56,795 nt of DNA from Rhodoglobus sp. (GTDB lineage Bacteria > Actinomycetota > Actinomycetes > Actinomycetales > Microbacteriaceae), in the NCBI GenBank assembly GCA_025464445.1, contig JAODLY010000046.1, positions 1 through 56,795 on the forward strand, given 5' to 3'. Position 1 is the first letter of the stretch, and every line of letters starts with the position of its first letter. Positions 34,282 to 44,980 of this stretch are shown here, piece after piece. The notes beneath the pieces were generated by a model, which worked only from the letters and a program-made list of their open reading frames with translations, was not told the origin of the DNA and made no database searches. A program made the translations under genes and the position numbers.

Positions 34282-35103
34282 ATGGCCGACCCGATGACCC
34301 CGACCGCGCTCGCCGTGGTGGAGCCCGCGCCGAAGAAGCGGCACCGGCTGCGCACAATTATCGTGCTCATCGTCGTACTGGCGCTGTTGGTGGCCGGGTT
34401 CTTCGTGGCTGACGGTTTCGCGAAGTCGTACGCGACCGGATATGTGAAAGACAGCATCATCCGGGTGCTGGGCATCGACCCCAAGACCCCTGTGCAGGTC
34501 GACCTGGGCGGCGGCTCGATAATCCTGCAGGCGATAACGGGAGGCGTCGACGAGGTGAAGGTGCACGTCGCCTCGCTGAGCTTCGGCGAGCTCAGCGGCG
34601 CTGCGGACATCGTCGCGACGAACGTGCCGCTCGACAGCTCGCGGCCGCTCGACAAGCTCGGCATAGTCCTGACGATCCCGCAAGACAACGTGCGCAAGCT
34701 CGCGAAGTACCTGAGCGGCCTGCAGCTCACGCAGATCGACGTGGGCAAGGGCGTCATCCGCATCGGCACCGACCTCAGTGTGCTGTTCTTCACGGTTCCC
34801 GTTTCGGTGGACCTCCAGCCCTCGGCGAAAGATGGCGGCATCAACTTCGACCCGAAGACCGTGGTCCTCGGGGGCACCGAGATCTCCGTTGCCGACCTGC
34901 GGGCGAACCCACAGTTCGCGGCGCTCGCCGGAGACCTCCTCAATTCGCAACAGGTGTGCGTCGCGGGTTTTCTGCCCAAGGCGCTCACGATCGACGATGT
35001 GCGGGTATCGGGCACCAACCTCGTGATCTCGATAAATGGTGACGGCACGGCGCTCGGCGGGCCGGCGCTCTCCACGCTCGGGGCGTGCCCGGCCGGCAAG
35101 TAG
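34282..35103 (+). CDS. DUF2993 (LmeA-like) membrane-anchored protein
   Basis: Protein of 273 aa. About 24 cytoplasmic residues are followed by one membrane helix (about 25-45) and an extracytoplasmic DUF2993-type domain. In mycobacteria LmeA of this family binds phospholipid and helps lipoglycan mannosylation; here that role is inferred. It starts 2 nt after the argS stop, so the two are cotranscribed. Two late cysteines (QQVCVAGF and LGACPAGK) may form a disulfide. Confidence 0.82.
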   Translation: MADPMTPTALAVVEPAPKKRHRLRTIIVLIVVLALLVAGFFVADGFAKSYATGYVKDSIIRVLGIDPKTPVQVDLGGGSIILQAITGGVDEVKVHVASLSFGELSGAADIVATNVPLDSSRPLDKLGIVLTIPQDNVRKLAKYLSGLQLTQIDVGKGVIRIGTDLSVLFFTVPVSVDLQPSAKDGGINFDPKTVVLGGTEISVADLRANPQFAALAGDLLNSQQVCVAGFLPKALTIDDVRVSGTNLVISINGDGTALGGPALSTLGACPAGK

Positions 35104-35112
35104 CCGAGCCGG

Positions 35113-35118
35113 TAGATT
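35113..35118 (+). promoter_or_regulatory. -10 box of lysA
   Basis: TAGATT ends 8 nt before the GTG of lysA, which lacks a ribosome binding site. It implies an internal, leaderless promoter for lysA-hom-thrC-thrB. Confidence 0.5.
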
Positions 35119-35126
35119 TACGTTCC

Positions 35127-36533
35127 GTGACCATGCATATCGAGAGCGCAGGCAGCCCGCTGGCCCCGTCGTGGCTGGCGGTGCCGGATGACGCCAACGC
35201 GCTGCCCTCGTCGGTGTGGTCGCAGCACGCCGTGCGCTCACCGGCCGGGGAGCTCGAGATCGCGGGCGTGGCGGCCTCGGCCCTCGTTGCGCAGTTCGGC
35301 ACACCCGTGTACGTGGTGGACGAGGCCGACGTGAAGGCCCGCGCCCGCGGCATCCGTGAGGCTTTCGAGAGGGAGTTCGCGCGGGTGGGCTCCGCTGCGA
35401 AGGTCTACTACGCGGGAAAGGCGTTCCTCTCGATCGAGGTCGCCCGCTGGGTGATCGGCGAGGGGCTCAATATCGACGTGTGCAGCGGGGGAGAGCTCGC
35501 CGTCGCGCTCGCCGCCGGCGTGGACCCTGCAAGGCTCGGCTTCCACGGCAACAACAAGGGTCTCTCGGAGATCGATCGTGCCGTTGGCTCTGGCGTGGGA
35601 GCAATAGTCATCGACAGCGTTGTTGAGGTCGAGCGCGTCGCCGAGGCGGCCGCTCGGCATGGCCGAATCCAGCCGGTGCGGCTGCGCATAAACAGCGGGG
35701 TGCATGCAAGCACGCACGAATACCTCGCGACGGCCCGCGAAGACCAGAAGTTCGGGATACCCCTCGCCGATGCCGCGGCGGTCGTCGCCCTCATCCGTGC
35801 GCAACCCGGCCTGGACTTCCTCGGCCTGCACTCGCACATCGGGTCGCAGATCTTCGAGTCGGACGGCTTCGCGGAGGCCGCACGCCGACTGTTCGCGCTG
35901 CACGCGGAGCTCTCCGCGATCGCCCCCGTTCCCGAACTCAACCTGGGCGGCGGCTTCGGCATCGCGTACACGAGCGCCGACGAGGCGCTGGCCATCGGCG
36001 CGCTCGCCGCAAGCTTCGCCGACATCGTCGCGGCCGCGGCGGCCGAGCACGACGTGCCCGTGCCGGTCGTGGCTATCGAGCCCGGCCGCAGCGTGATCGG
36101 CCCTTCGACGACCACCCTGTACACGGTCGGCACGATCAAAGACGTGCTCGTGGACGGCACCGCGGTGCGCAAGTACGTGAGCGTGGACGGCGGCATGAGC
36201 GACAACATCCGTCCGGCGCTCTACGCTGCCGACTACTCGGTGCGCCTGGCAAACCGCGCCTCGGATGCGGAGCCCGCGCTGGTGCGGATCGCCGGCAAGC
36301 ACTGCGAGTCCGGCGACATCCTCGTGCGCGCCGATTATCTGCCAGGCGACGTTCGGCCGGGGGACATCGCCGCGGTGCCGGCGACCGGCGCATACGGCTG
36401 GGCGATGGCGAGCAACTACAACTACCTCGGCAGGCCGCCCGTCGTCGCCGTGCTCGACGGTGCAGCACGCGTGATCGTGCGCGGCGAGACCGAGAATGAC
36501 CTGCTGTCCCGAGATGCCGGAGTGCGCAAATGA
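35127..36533 (+). CDS. lysA: Diaminopimelate decarboxylase
   Basis: PLP enzyme of 468 aa (fold III) that makes L-lysine from meso-diaminopimelate, the last step of lysine synthesis. The PLP lysine lies in KVYYAGKAFLS; the phosphate-binding LNLGGGFGIAYT, EPGRSVIG and the partner-subunit motif GKHCESGDIL are all intact. The GTG at 35127 is preferred because of the -10 box; an ATG two codons later is an alternative. Its end overlaps hom by 4 nt. Confidence 0.97.
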   Translation: MTMHIESAGSPLAPSWLAVPDDANALPSSVWSQHAVRSPAGELEIAGVAASALVAQFGTPVYVVDEADVKARARGIREAFEREFARVGSAAKVYYAGKAFLSIEVARWVIGEGLNIDVCSGGELAVALAAGVDPARLGFHGNNKGLSEIDRAVGSGVGAIVIDSVVEVERVAEAAARHGRIQPVRLRINSGVHASTHEYLATAREDQKFGIPLADAAAVVALIRAQPGLDFLGLHSHIGSQIFESDGFAEAARRLFALHAELSAIAPVPELNLGGGFGIAYTSADEALAIGALAASFADIVAAAAAEHDVPVPVVAIEPGRSVIGPSTTTLYTVGTIKDVLVDGTAVRKYVSVDGGMSDNIRPALYAADYSVRLANRASDAEPALVRIAGKHCESGDILVRADYLPGDVRPGDIAAVPATGAYGWAMASNYNYLGRPPVVAVLDGAARVIVRGETENDLLSRDAGVRK

Positions 36534-37852
36534 TCGAGTACCGCAACCTGCGCGTGGCCATCCTGGGCGGCGGGAGCGTCGGCGCCCAGGTGGCCGCGCT
36601 GCTGCTCCAACACGGTGATGAGCTCGCGGCGCGGGCGGGCGCTGGGCTCGAACTCGTGGGCGTCGCGGTGCGCGACGTGAAAGCGAAACGCGACACCGAA
36701 ATCCCGAAGCACCTCATCACCGCGGATGCGGAGTCGCTCATCCTGGGCGCGGACATCGTCGTCGAACTCATCGGCGGCCTCGAGCCGGCGCGCAGCTACA
36801 TCCTGCAGGCGCTCAACTCGGGTGCCGATGTGATCACTGCCAACAAAGCGGTCATGGCGAACCATGGCCCAGAGCTGTTCGAGGCCGCAGAGCAGGTCGG
36901 CGCGCAGCTGTATTACGAGGCAGCCGTCGGGGGTGCGATCCCGATCATCCGGCCGCTGCGCGACAGTCTCGCGGGCGACAGGGTAAGTCGCATCCTCGGG
37001 ATCGTCAACGGCACGACGAACTACATCCTCGACCGCATGGACGTGCACGGCGACGACCTGCACGACGCGCTCGCCGAGGCGACCAGGCTCGGCTATGCGG
37101 AGGCGGACCCGACGGCCGACATCGAGGGCTTCGACGCCGCCCAGAAGGCCGCAATCCTTGCGAGCCTCGCCTTCCACACGACGGTGCCGCTCGACACCGT
37201 GTATCGCGAGGGCATCACGACTGTCACGCGCGACCAGGTGCAGGCCGCCCGCAAGGCCGGCTACGTAGTCAAGCTGCTGGCCATCTGCGAGAGATTCACG
37301 GATGCCGCAACCGGCGTCGAGGGCGTCTGCGCCAGGGTGCACCCGGCGCTCGTGCCGCTCGACCACCCGCTCGCGGCGGTGCATGGAGCCAACAACGCGG
37401 TGTTCGTCGAGGCCGAGGCGGCTGGCGACCTCATGTTCTACGGGGCGGGGGCCGGAGGCATCGAGACGGCGTCCGCCGTGCTCGGCGACCTCGTTTCCGC
37501 CGCTCGCCGCCACGTCGCAGGCGGGCCGGGGGTCGCGGAGTCGACACACTCCAACTTGCCGGTGCTGCCGATGTCGAGCGTGACCACCCGCTACCAGATA
37601 ACCCTGTCCGTCGTGGATGAGCCCGGGGTGCTCGCGGCGATAGCGCAGCTGTTCAGCGACCACGGGGTATCCGTCGAGGCCGTGTCCCAGTCCGTTCGCG
37701 ACGGTCAGGCCGGGTCGGCCCCCACCGCTACCCTTGTGATTGTCACCCACAGGGCGAGCGAATCATCCCTCGCCTCCACGGTGGCAGCGCTCGCCGCAAG
37801 CCCCGTCGTGTCGAGCATCGTATCCACCCTGAGAGTCGAGGGACTGCAGTAA
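36530..37852 (+). CDS. hom: Homoserine dehydrogenase
   Basis: Enzyme of 440 aa reducing aspartate semialdehyde to homoserine with NAD(P)H. It has an N-terminal Rossmann fold ([17 protein letters not shown]), the active-site region [42 protein letters not shown], and a C-terminal ACT domain ([19 protein letters not shown]) for threonine feedback. ATGA overlap with lysA and a 1-base stop-start overlap with thrC show tight coupling. Confidence 0.97.
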   Translation: MIEYRNLRVAILGGGSVGAQVAALLLQHGDELAARAGAGLELVGVAVRDVKAKRDTEIPKHLITADAESLILGADIVVELIGGLEPARSYILQALNSGADVITANKAVMANHGPELFEAAEQVGAQLYYEAAVGGAIPIIRPLRDSLAGDRVSRILGIVNGTTNYILDRMDVHGDDLHDALAEATRLGYAEADPTADIEGFDAAQKAAILASLAFHTTVPLDTVYREGITTVTRDQVQAARKAGYVVKLLAICERFTDAATGVEGVCARVHPALVPLDHPLAAVHGANNAVFVEAEAAGDLMFYGAGAGGIETASAVLGDLVSAARRHVAGGPGVAESTHSNLPVLPMSSVTTRYQITLSVVDEPGVLAAIAQLFSDHGVSVEAVSQSVRDGQAGSAPTATLVIVTHRASESSLASTVAALAASPVVSSIVSTLRVEGLQ

Positions 37853-38943
37853 TGGCCCACCAGTGGCGCGGAGTTCTCCGCGAGTATGCCGACCGCCTCG
37901 ATATCTCCGCTGCGACACCGGTAATCACGCTCGGCGAGGGCGGCACACCGCTCATCCCTGCTGACGCACTCTCCCGGCGCACGGGCGCGACCGTCTGGGT
38001 AAAGTTCGAGGGGATGAACCCGACAGGCTCATTCAAAGACCGCGGCATGACAATGGCCGTCTCCAAGGCGATCGAGCACGGCGCCAAGGCGATCATCTGC
38101 GCCTCTACCGGCAACACCTCCGCATCGGCGGCCGCGTACGCCACCCACGCGGGCATCACCGCCGCCGTGCTCGTGCCTGAAGGCAAGATCGCAATGGGCA
38201 AGCTCGCGCAGGCGATCGCGCATGGAGCGGAGCTGCTGCAGGTGCAGGGCAACTTCGACGACTGCCTGGACATCGCGCGCGACCTCGCGGCCAACTATCC
38301 GGTGCATCTCGTCAACTCCGTCAACCCCGACCGCATCGAGGGGCAGAAGACTGCGGCATTCGAGGTCGTCGAGGTGCTCGGGGATGCGCCTGACATCCAC
38401 ATCGTCCCTGTCGGCAATGCCGGCAACTACACGGCGTATCACCGCGGCTACACCGAGGAACTCGCGATCGGCGCCACCACGAGATTGCCACGCATGTGGG
38501 GATTCCAGGCATCGGGCAGTGCGCCACTGGTGCTCGGCCACGTCGTGAAGGACCCGGATACCATCGCCTCCGCGATCCGCATCGGCAATCCGGCGTCGTG
38601 GGAGCTCGCGCTCGCCGCCCGCGAGAACAGCGACGGGTACTTCGGGGCGATCACGGACGAGAAGATCCTCGAGGCACATCGCATCCTGTCCGCCGAGGTC
38701 GGCATCTTCGTCGAGCCCGCCTCAGCGATAAGCGTCGCGGGCTTGCTCGAGCGGGCCGAGGCCGGCCAGGTGCCGCGCGGTTCGACAGTCGTGCTGACGG
38801 TGACCGGCCACGGCCTGAAAGACCCGCAATGGGCGCTGCGTGCCGCCGATGGCTCCGACGTGAAGCCGACAGTCGTGGCAGTGGACACCGCCGAGATCGC
38901 GAGCGTCCTCGGACTGGTGCGGGCCGTCGAGGAACGGGCGTGA
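37852..38943 (+). CDS. thrC: Threonine synthase
   Basis: PLP enzyme of 363 aa converting O-phosphohomoserine to threonine. The PLP lysine is in [20 protein letters not shown], and the phosphate cup reads [16 protein letters not shown]. Its length and N-terminus match the short actinobacterial type. The ATG shares one base with the hom stop, and the stop overlaps the thrB GTG. Confidence 0.97.
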   Translation: MAHQWRGVLREYADRLDISAATPVITLGEGGTPLIPADALSRRTGATVWVKFEGMNPTGSFKDRGMTMAVSKAIEHGAKAIICASTGNTSASAAAYATHAGITAAVLVPEGKIAMGKLAQAIAHGAELLQVQGNFDDCLDIARDLAANYPVHLVNSVNPDRIEGQKTAAFEVVEVLGDAPDIHIVPVGNAGNYTAYHRGYTEELAIGATTRLPRMWGFQASGSAPLVLGHVVKDPDTIASAIRIGNPASWELALAARENSDGYFGAITDEKILEAHRILSAEVGIFVEPASAISVAGLLERAEAGQVPRGSTVVLTVTGHGLKDPQWALRAADGSDVKPTVVAVDTAEIASVLGLVRAVEERA

Positions 38944-39884
38944 CAGTGACGGTGCCGGTAGGCAGGAGTGTGACCGTCAAAGTCCCAGCCACCTCCGCGA
39001 ATCTCGGCCCCGGATTCGACACACTCGGGCTCGCGCTCGCCCTGTACGACGAGTTGACGGTCACGGCAGTGCCGAATCCGGGCGTCACCGTCGATGTCAT
39101 CGGCGTCGGCGAGGGCGAAGTGCCCACCGATGAGTCGAACCTCGTCGCGCGCTCGATCCGGCACGCGTTCGACAACTACGGCGTGGCCATGCCGGGGCTG
39201 CACCTCGAGGCGCACAACAACATCCCGCACGGGCGCGGGCTCGGCTCATCCGGTGCCGCGATCGTGTCGGGCATCATGGCGGCCAAGGGCTTGCTCGAGG
39301 GCATCGTCGAGATCGACGCGGAGGCGCTGCTCACCCTCGCAACAGAGCTCGAAGGCCACCCAGACAACGTGGCCCCCGCCATCTTCGGCGGGTTGACGAT
39401 CGCCTGGACGACACCGGGTGGACCCAAGGCCAAGAAGCTCATCGTCCATAGGGGAGTGTCGCCGGTGGTGTGCGTGCCGGCCGCCACGATGTCCACGGCC
39501 CTCGCCCGCAGCCTGCAGCCGGCATCCGTGCCCCACGCGGACGCCGTGTTCAACCTGTCCCGCAGCGCCCTGCTCATTGCCGCGCTCATCCAGAGCCCTG
39601 AACTGCTGCTCGAGGCGACTGAAGACAAACTGCACCAGGACTATCGCGCGAGTGCGATGCCGGAGACCAACTCCCTCATCCAGGTGCTGCGCAAGCATGG
39701 GCTCGCCGCCGTCGTCTCCGGTGCAGGCCCGTCGATCCTCGTGCTCGCAAGCGACCCGTCGCAGCGTCTCGTCGCGGCCGATCTCGTGGCAAAGAACTCG
39801 GCGAATCCGTGGGAGTCCCTCATGCTAGCCGTCGACTTCAAGGGTGCTACAGTTGTGACGCACCAGGTAGAAGCTTCGGCCTAG
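38940..39884 (+). CDS. thrB: Homoserine kinase
   Basis: GHMP kinase of 314 aa phosphorylating homoserine. The N-terminal [23 protein letters not shown] and the ATP-binding [17 protein letters not shown] are the family signatures, with the C-terminal [11 protein letters not shown] motif. The GTG at 38940 overlaps the thrC stop by 4 nt (GTGA); two further in-frame GTG codons follow closely. It completes the lysA-hom-thrC-thrB unit. Confidence 0.96.
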   Translation: MTVTVPVGRSVTVKVPATSANLGPGFDTLGLALALYDELTVTAVPNPGVTVDVIGVGEGEVPTDESNLVARSIRHAFDNYGVAMPGLHLEAHNNIPHGRGLGSSGAAIVSGIMAAKGLLEGIVEIDAEALLTLATELEGHPDNVAPAIFGGLTIAWTTPGGPKAKKLIVHRGVSPVVCVPAATMSTALARSLQPASVPHADAVFNLSRSALLIAALIQSPELLLEATEDKLHQDYRASAMPETNSLIQVLRKHGLAAVVSGAGPSILVLASDPSQRLVAADLVAKNSANPWESLMLAVDFKGATVVTHQVEASA

Positions 39885-40030
39885 CCGCCGCTTCCCGGTT
39901 GCGAATCACCCGCCGGCCCATCACCGCAGATTCCTGCGCATCCGCTCAGGTTGCATAACACAGGCACGTGATGGCCGATCAACTCTCCGCCGCACGATTC
40001 TTTCGCGGTAGGGGAAAGGAACCCCAAGTA

Positions 40031-42007
40031 GTGACTGACGTCAACACCCACGCGACAAGCGCGGGTTCACGCACCGACCTGAGCGCCCTTCGACTGCCGG
40101 AGCTTCAGGCTCTCGCCAGCGAACTCGGTATCAGCGGCGCATCCAAACTTCGCAAAGGAGACCTTGTGAACGCCATCAACGAGAACCAGGACAATACGAC
40201 CGGGACGATCCCGGACACGGACACCGTCCAGAACGACCAGCAGCAGAACAGCTTCGAACTCCCGACCCAGGATGACTTCGAGCCCGCAGCGCCCACCGCC
40301 GTCAAGAAGCGTGCGTCGCGTCGTGTGACGAGCGCCGACACCGAGGCCATCGCAGCCGCCCCGGTGCTCGCCGGCGCCCCCACGGTCGATGCGCCGGCCG
40401 TGGACGCACCGGCTGTCGAGATCGACTTCGAGCCGCGTTCGGCCGCCTCGCACGTCACGCAGCCCGAAGCCGAAGACACCACCACCGCCGATGCCCGGGT
40501 CGACGACGCCGCACCCGCCAGCGAAGCACAGGGTGGCAGCGACGCGGGCGACGACGCCGCGGAATCCGACGGCAGCGACGAGGGTGGGTCCACCCGCAGC
40601 TCGCGCAACCGCAGCAGGAACCGCAACAGCCAGGGGGCGGGCGATTCAGCCCCGCGCCAGCAGAACAGCCGCCAGCAGCAGAACAACAACAACAACAACA
40701 ACAACAACGGCGAGCCCCGCAACGGCCAGCAGCAGCGCGCCCAGCAGGACGGCGAGCTCGGCGACGACCGCAGCGGCCGCAACCGCTACCGCGACCGCAA
40801 GCGCGGCCGCGGCCCGCTCGGCGACGACTTCGAGCCGGAGATCACCGAGGATGACGTGCTCATCCCGGTCGCCGGCATCCTCGACGTGCTCGACAACTAC
40901 GCATTCGTGCGCACCTCCGGCTACCTCCCCGGCAACAACGACGTGTACGTCTCGCTCGGCCAGGTCAAGAAGTACAACCTGCGCAAGGGCGACGCGGTTG
41001 TCGGCGCCATCCGCCAGCCGCGCGACGGCGACAACAGCCAGGGTCGCCAGAAGTACAACGCGATTGTGCGCATCGACTCGATAAACGGGCTTCCCATCGA
41101 GGATGCCGCGAACCGTGTCGAGTTCGGAAAGCTCACGCCCCTCTACCCGCAGGAGCGCCTGCGCCTGGAGACCGACTCCGCCAAGCTCTCCACCCGCATC
41201 ATCGACCTCGTGTCCCCGATCGGCAAGGGACAGCGCGGCCTGATCGTCTCGCCACCCAAGGCGGGCAAGACGCTCGTGCTGCAGGCGATCGCCAACGCGA
41301 TCGCGAAGAACAACCCAGAGGTTCACCTCATGGTGGTGCTCGTCGACGAGCGCCCCGAAGAGGTCACCGACATGCAGCGCACCGTCAAGGGCGAGGTCAT
41401 CGCCTCGACATTCGATCGCCCGGCCGAAGACCACACGACGGTTGCCGAACTGGCGATCGAGCGCGCTAAGCGTCTCGTGGAGCTCGGCCATGACGTCGTC
41501 GTGCTGCTCGACTCGATAACCCGCCTGGGCCGTGCGTACAACCTCGCCGCGCCCGCGTCGGGGCGCATCCTCTCCGGCGGTGTCGACTCCTCGGCGCTCT
41601 ACCCGCCGAAGCGTTTCTTCGGTGCAGCGCGCAACATCGAGGAGGGTGGCTCGCTCACCATCATCGCCACGGCGCTCGTCGAGACCGGGTCCAAGATGGA
41701 CGAGGTCATCTTCGAGGAGTTCAAGGGCACCGGCAACATGGAACTGCGCCTGTCACGCCAGCTGGCAGACAAGCGGATATTCCCCGCCGTCGATGTCAAC
41801 GCATCCGGAACCCGTCGGGAAGAGATGCTCATGGGCGTCGACGAGACGAAGGTCGTCTGGAAGCTGCGCCGTGCCCTCGCCGGTCTCGACCAGCAGCAGG
41901 CACTCGAGATCGTGCTCGGTCGCCTCAAGGAGACGAGCACGAACGTCGAGTTCCTCATGCAGGTGCAGAAGTCCATGCCGAACCCCACCGGCAGCAAAGA
42001 GGACTAA
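40031..42007 (+). CDS. rho: Transcription termination factor Rho
   Basis: Hexameric RNA helicase of 658 aa. Residues 1-50 are a Rho_N domain ([25 protein letters not shown]). A long disordered, charged insert follows (about 55-265), with an Arg/Asn/Gln-rich stretch and nine consecutive asparagines, then the RNA-binding cold-shock domain ([20 protein letters not shown]) and the ATPase with Walker A PPKAGKT and the Q-loop/R-loop region. Such inserts are common in actinobacterial Rho and add RNA affinity. GTG at 40031 follows AAAGGA by about 10 nt; an upstream in-frame start at 39968 is less likely. Confidence 0.96.
   Translation: MTDVNTHATSAGSRTDLSALRLPELQALASELGISGASKLRKGDLVNAINENQDNTTGTIPDTDTVQNDQQQNSFELPTQDDFEPAAPTAVKKRASRRVTSADTEAIAAAPVLAGAPTVDAPAVDAPAVEIDFEPRSAASHVTQPEAEDTTTADARVDDAAPASEAQGGSDAGDDAAESDGSDEGGSTRSSRNRSRNRNSQGAGDSAPRQQNSRQQQNNNNNNNNNGEPRNGQQQRAQQDGELGDDRSGRNRYRDRKRGRGPLGDDFEPEITEDDVLIPVAGILDVLDNYAFVRTSGYLPGNNDVYVSLGQVKKYNLRKGDAVVGAIRQPRDGDNSQGRQKYNAIVRIDSINGLPIEDAANRVEFGKLTPLYPQERLRLETDSAKLSTRIIDLVSPIGKGQRGLIVSPPKAGKTLVLQAIANAIAKNNPEVHLMVVLVDERPEEVTDMQRTVKGEVIASTFDRPAEDHTTVAELAIERAKRLVELGHDVVVLLDSITRLGRAYNLAAPASGRILSGGVDSSALYPPKRFFGAARNIEEGGSLTIIATALVETGSKMDEVIFEEFKGTGNMELRLSRQLADKRIFPAVDVNASGTRREEMLMGVDETKVVWKLRRALAGLDQQQALEIVLGRLKETSTNVEFLMQVQKSMPNPTGSKED
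40682..40708 (+). repeat. (AAC)9 trinucleotide repeat in rho
   Basis: Nine perfect AAC units encode nine asparagines in the disordered insert of Rho. Length changes by slippage would stay in frame. Confidence 0.95.
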
Positions 42008-42009
42008 CT

Positions 42010-43092
42010 GTGTTCGAGTCAGTGCAAGCGCTACTGGCCGAACATGACGAGCTCCAGGGCCAGTTAGCCGACCCCGAACTCCACTCTGATCCGGCCAGGT
42101 CGAAAAAGGTCAACCGGCGGTATGCCGAGCTGTCCAGGATCGTCGCGGCGTACCACGAGTGGCGCCAGCTCACCGACGACCTCGAGGCCGCGACCGAGAT
42201 GGCGGCAGAAGACGAGTCGTTTGCTGCAGAGGTCCCCTCGCTGACGGAGCGACTGGATGCCGCGCAGGAGAAGTTGCGGCGCCTGCTCATCCCGCGCGAT
42301 CCCAACGACTCCCGTGACGTGATCATGGAGATCAAGATGGGCGAGGGTGGCGCGGAGTCTGCACTGTTCGCCGGGGACCTGCTGCGCATGTACCTGCACT
42401 ACGCGGAATCCAAGAAGTGGAAGACCGAGATCATCGAGCAGACCTCGAGCGACCTCGGCGGCATCAAAGAAGTGCAGCTCTCGATAAAGGGCAACTCGAG
42501 CGACCCCGCTGAGGGCGTCTGGGCGCACCTCAAATACGAGGGTGGTGTGCATCGCGTGCAGCGGGTTCCGGCCACGGAGTCGCAGGGCCGTATCCACACC
42601 TCGGCGGCGGGCGTGCTCGTCTTCCCAGAAGTGGATGAGCCCGAAGAGGTCGAGATCAGCCAGAACGACCTCAAGATCGACGTGTACCGCTCGAGCGGTC
42701 CCGGCGGGCAGTCGGTCAACACGACGGACTCCGCCGTGCGCATCACCCACCTCCCGACCGGGATCGTCGTCGCGATGCAGAACGAGAAGAGCCAGCTGCA
42801 GAACCGCGAGGCCGGGATGCGCGTGCTGCGCGCCCGCATCCTCGCCCGCTACCAGGAGGAGGCGGACGCAGAGGCGTCGGTCTTCCGTAAGAGCCAGATC
42901 CGCACGATGGACCGCTCTGAGCGCATCCGCACGTACAACTTCCCGGAGAACCGCATCGCCGACCACCGGACGGGATACAAGGCGTACAACCTCGATGCCG
43001 TCATGAACGGCGCGCTCGAGCCGGTTGTCCAGTCCTGCATCGAAGCCGACGAAGAGGCCAGGCTGGCCGACCTCGGCACCGAGGGGCAGTAG
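42010..43092 (+). CDS. prfA: Peptide chain release factor 1
   Basis: Class I release factor of 360 aa for UAA and UAG stop codons. The recognition tripeptide PAT in [14 protein letters not shown] identifies RF1 rather than RF2, and the catalytic GGQ lies in [16 protein letters not shown]. The GTG start is 2 nt after the rho stop, so the two are coupled. The modifying enzyme PrmC follows directly. Confidence 0.97.
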   Translation: MFESVQALLAEHDELQGQLADPELHSDPARSKKVNRRYAELSRIVAAYHEWRQLTDDLEAATEMAAEDESFAAEVPSLTERLDAAQEKLRRLLIPRDPNDSRDVIMEIKMGEGGAESALFAGDLLRMYLHYAESKKWKTEIIEQTSSDLGGIKEVQLSIKGNSSDPAEGVWAHLKYEGGVHRVQRVPATESQGRIHTSAAGVLVFPEVDEPEEVEISQNDLKIDVYRSSGPGGQSVNTTDSAVRITHLPTGIVVAMQNEKSQLQNREAGMRVLRARILARYQEEADAEASVFRKSQIRTMDRSERIRTYNFPENRIADHRTGYKAYNLDAVMNGALEPVVQSCIEADEEARLADLGTEGQ

Positions 43093-43100
43093 CCAAGACC

Positions 43101-43964
43101 ATGATGCTGCCCCGGGTCGCGGCGGCCCTCGATCGCGCTGAGCAGGCCCTCACCGCGGCGGGCGTGCCGAACGCTCGTGTCGACGCCGAGCTGCTCGTCG
43201 GGCATGTGCTCGGCCTGAGCCGCGGGGGAGTGCAAGCCAAAGCCGTGACGGACTGGGCGCTCAGCGACGAGGACCTCGTCTCGGTCAACGACGTCGTCGA
43301 GCGCCGCGCGGCCCGTGAGCCCTTGCAGCACATCACCGGGCGCGCGGCGTTCCGCAACCTCGAGCTCGCCGTCGGTCCCGGCGTCTTCGTGCCTCGCCCC
43401 GAGACAGAGTTCGTGGCGCAGTTCGCCATCGACGCCCTGCGTGTGGTGCCGGGTCCACGGCCGGTCGGCGTCGACCTCGGCACTGGCAGCGGGGCGATTG
43501 CACTCGCAATGGCGACGGAGGTTCCCCACGCACTTGTCTACGGCGTGGAAGTGTCACCGCGGGCTTTCATCTGGACAAGGCAGAACTTCAGGAACAGTGG
43601 CGCCGACAACGCGACCGCGGTGTTCATCGACCTCGCCGACGCGCTGCCCGAACTCGACGGCACCGTCGACGTGGTGATCTCGAATCCGCCGTACATCCCG
43701 GCGGGGGCGATCCCGCGCGACCCAGAGGTGCGGTTGTTCGATCCGGAGATCGCGCTGTACGGCGGCGAGGACGGGCTGGATGTCGTGCGCCTGGTCTCCG
43801 CGACGGCCGGGCGGTTGCTGCATCCCGGTGGCGCGCTCGTGCTCGAGCACGGTGAGCTGCAGGCCGCGCCGATCGCCGCGCTCCTCAGGCAGGACGGCTG
43901 GAAGGCCATCGCCCACCATCGTGACCTGCTCGGGCGGGACAGGGCCACGACGGCCCTGCGCTGA
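43101..43964 (+). CDS. prmC: Release factor glutamine methyltransferase
   Basis: SAM-dependent N5-glutamine methyltransferase of 287 aa that modifies the GGQ glutamine of release factors. The N-terminal helical domain is followed by the SAM motif GVDLGTGSGAIALAMA and the catalytic NPPY in VVISNPPYIP. The gene starts 8 nt after prfA, as expected for a modifier of its product. A second ATG one codon later is possible. Confidence 0.96.
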   Translation: MMLPRVAAALDRAEQALTAAGVPNARVDAELLVGHVLGLSRGGVQAKAVTDWALSDEDLVSVNDVVERRAAREPLQHITGRAAFRNLELAVGPGVFVPRPETEFVAQFAIDALRVVPGPRPVGVDLGTGSGAIALAMATEVPHALVYGVEVSPRAFIWTRQNFRNSGADNATAVFIDLADALPELDGTVDVVISNPPYIPAGAIPRDPEVRLFDPEIALYGGEDGLDVVRLVSATAGRLLHPGGALVLEHGELQAAPIAALLRQDGWKAIAHHRDLLGRDRATTALR

Positions 43965-43974
43965 CCCGGCCGCG

Positions 43975-44940
43975 TCAGCCCTTCGCGGCGCGGGCCCGCT
44001 CCTTCTCGGCGGCGTTCTTCTCCCGCTCCACTGCCTTTTTCACGGCCTCGCGCTCACGTTTCTGTGCCTCGCGAAGTTTTGTCTCGGCCTCACGCCGCGC
44101 CTGGCGGGCCGCCTTGACGGCCTCGTCGCGGGGGTAGGAGGCGGGTTCCTGCAGTGTCACCCGCTGCGGCCCGCCGGTAGCCGCACCGGAGTCGATGAAG
44201 TGCTGCACGCCATCGAGGATTCGGTCGAGACCGAAGAGAAACTGCTCGGCTTCGTCGCCATCCGCGAGCCCGCCCGCCGCGACGACGCGGTGCAGGGCCG
44301 GGAAGGCCTCCTCGGTGACGAGCGTCGAGAAGACCAGGGCATCCGCGCGCTCACGTTCGCCCGGAGCGCCGCCGGCGGCCGCGTCCCCGTGGATGACGCT
44401 CGCCTGCCAGCGGGTGTGACCCGTGACCAGCAGTAGCACGCCGATGCGCTGCGGCATCGTCAGCGCCGTCTCTTCGAGCACGGCGAGTGCCGAATCCATC
44501 CAGGCAAGGTTGTTGGGGGTGTTCGGCGGCCCGGAGATCGGGATGTCGATGAGCCAGGGGTGGGCGCGGTAGGCGGCGAGCGACTCGCGCGCCCACAGGG
44601 CGAGGCCGTGCCGCCAACCGGCTGCCGCGGCGATCGTCGCCGGCGGCAACCCCGTTCCGTACTCCTGCATGAGTAGGATCAGGTCTTCTTTCGCCGACAC
44701 GTAGCGGTACAGCGACATTGTCGTGAAGCCGAGACTCGCCGCGATGCTGGACATCGAGACCGCCGACAGGCCGTCGGCGTCTGCGATCTCGACCGCGGCT
44801 TCGACGATCCGCTCGATGCTCAGTTCCCGTTTCGGGCCGCGCTGCGGGTTGGCCGCGACACCCCAGGCGAGCGCGACGGCGCGCGGCAGTTCCACGTCGT
44901 CGAGTTCCTCCGGCATCGTCCCCGCCTTTTCCCTTGCCAC
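43975..44940 (-). CDS. TetR-family regulator with charged C-terminal tail
   Basis: Protein of 321 aa, longer than the usual 190-240. The helix-turn-helix lies at about 40-90 (SIERIVEAAVEIADADGLSAVSMSSIAASLGFTTMSLYRYV), followed by a TetR_C-type ligand domain. The last 55 residues are a Lys/Arg/Glu/Ala-rich helix (from RDEAVKAARQARREAETKL) predicted to be a coiled coil. It is divergent from a DrrAB-like exporter and a palindrome lies over that promoter, so it is probably its repressor. The start is GTG; an ATG at 44916 is an alternative. Confidence 0.88.
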   Translation of the reverse strand: MAREKAGTMPEELDDVELPRAVALAWGVAANPQRGPKRELSIERIVEAAVEIADADGLSAVSMSSIAASLGFTTMSLYRYVSAKEDLILLMQEYGTGLPPATIAAAAGWRHGLALWARESLAAYRAHPWLIDIPISGPPNTPNNLAWMDSALAVLEETALTMPQRIGVLLLVTGHTRWQASVIHGDAAAGGAPGERERADALVFSTLVTEEAFPALHRVVAAGGLADGDEAEQFLFGLDRILDGVQHFIDSGAATGGPQRVTLQEPASYPRDEAVKAARQARREAETKLREAQKREREAVKKAVEREKNAAEKERARAAKG

Positions 44941-44970
44941 TTGACAGCGCCCCAGATAACTGTGTATTAG
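44941..44970 (+). promoter_or_regulatory. Promoter of the DrrAB-like exporter
   Basis: TTGACA (44941-44946) and TATTAG (44965-44970) are 18 bp apart, a near-consensus housekeeping promoter. It begins at the base next to the TetR start codon. Confidence 0.65.
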
Positions 44971-44980
44971 TTAAACAGTT
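44958..44980. promoter_or_regulatory. TetR operator candidate over the -10 box
   Basis: AACTGT and ACAGTT form 6-bp inverted arms around 11 nt and straddle the -10 box. A further TAAACAGT half-site recurs at 44993-45000, 21 bp after the one at 44972-44979, which puts the two on the same face of the helix. Confidence 0.6.

Noticed and set aside
39968-40030. Upstream in-frame GTG/ATG as the start of rho
   Set aside because: The added 21 residues do not resemble Rho N-termini, and AAAGGA stands before the GTG at 40031.
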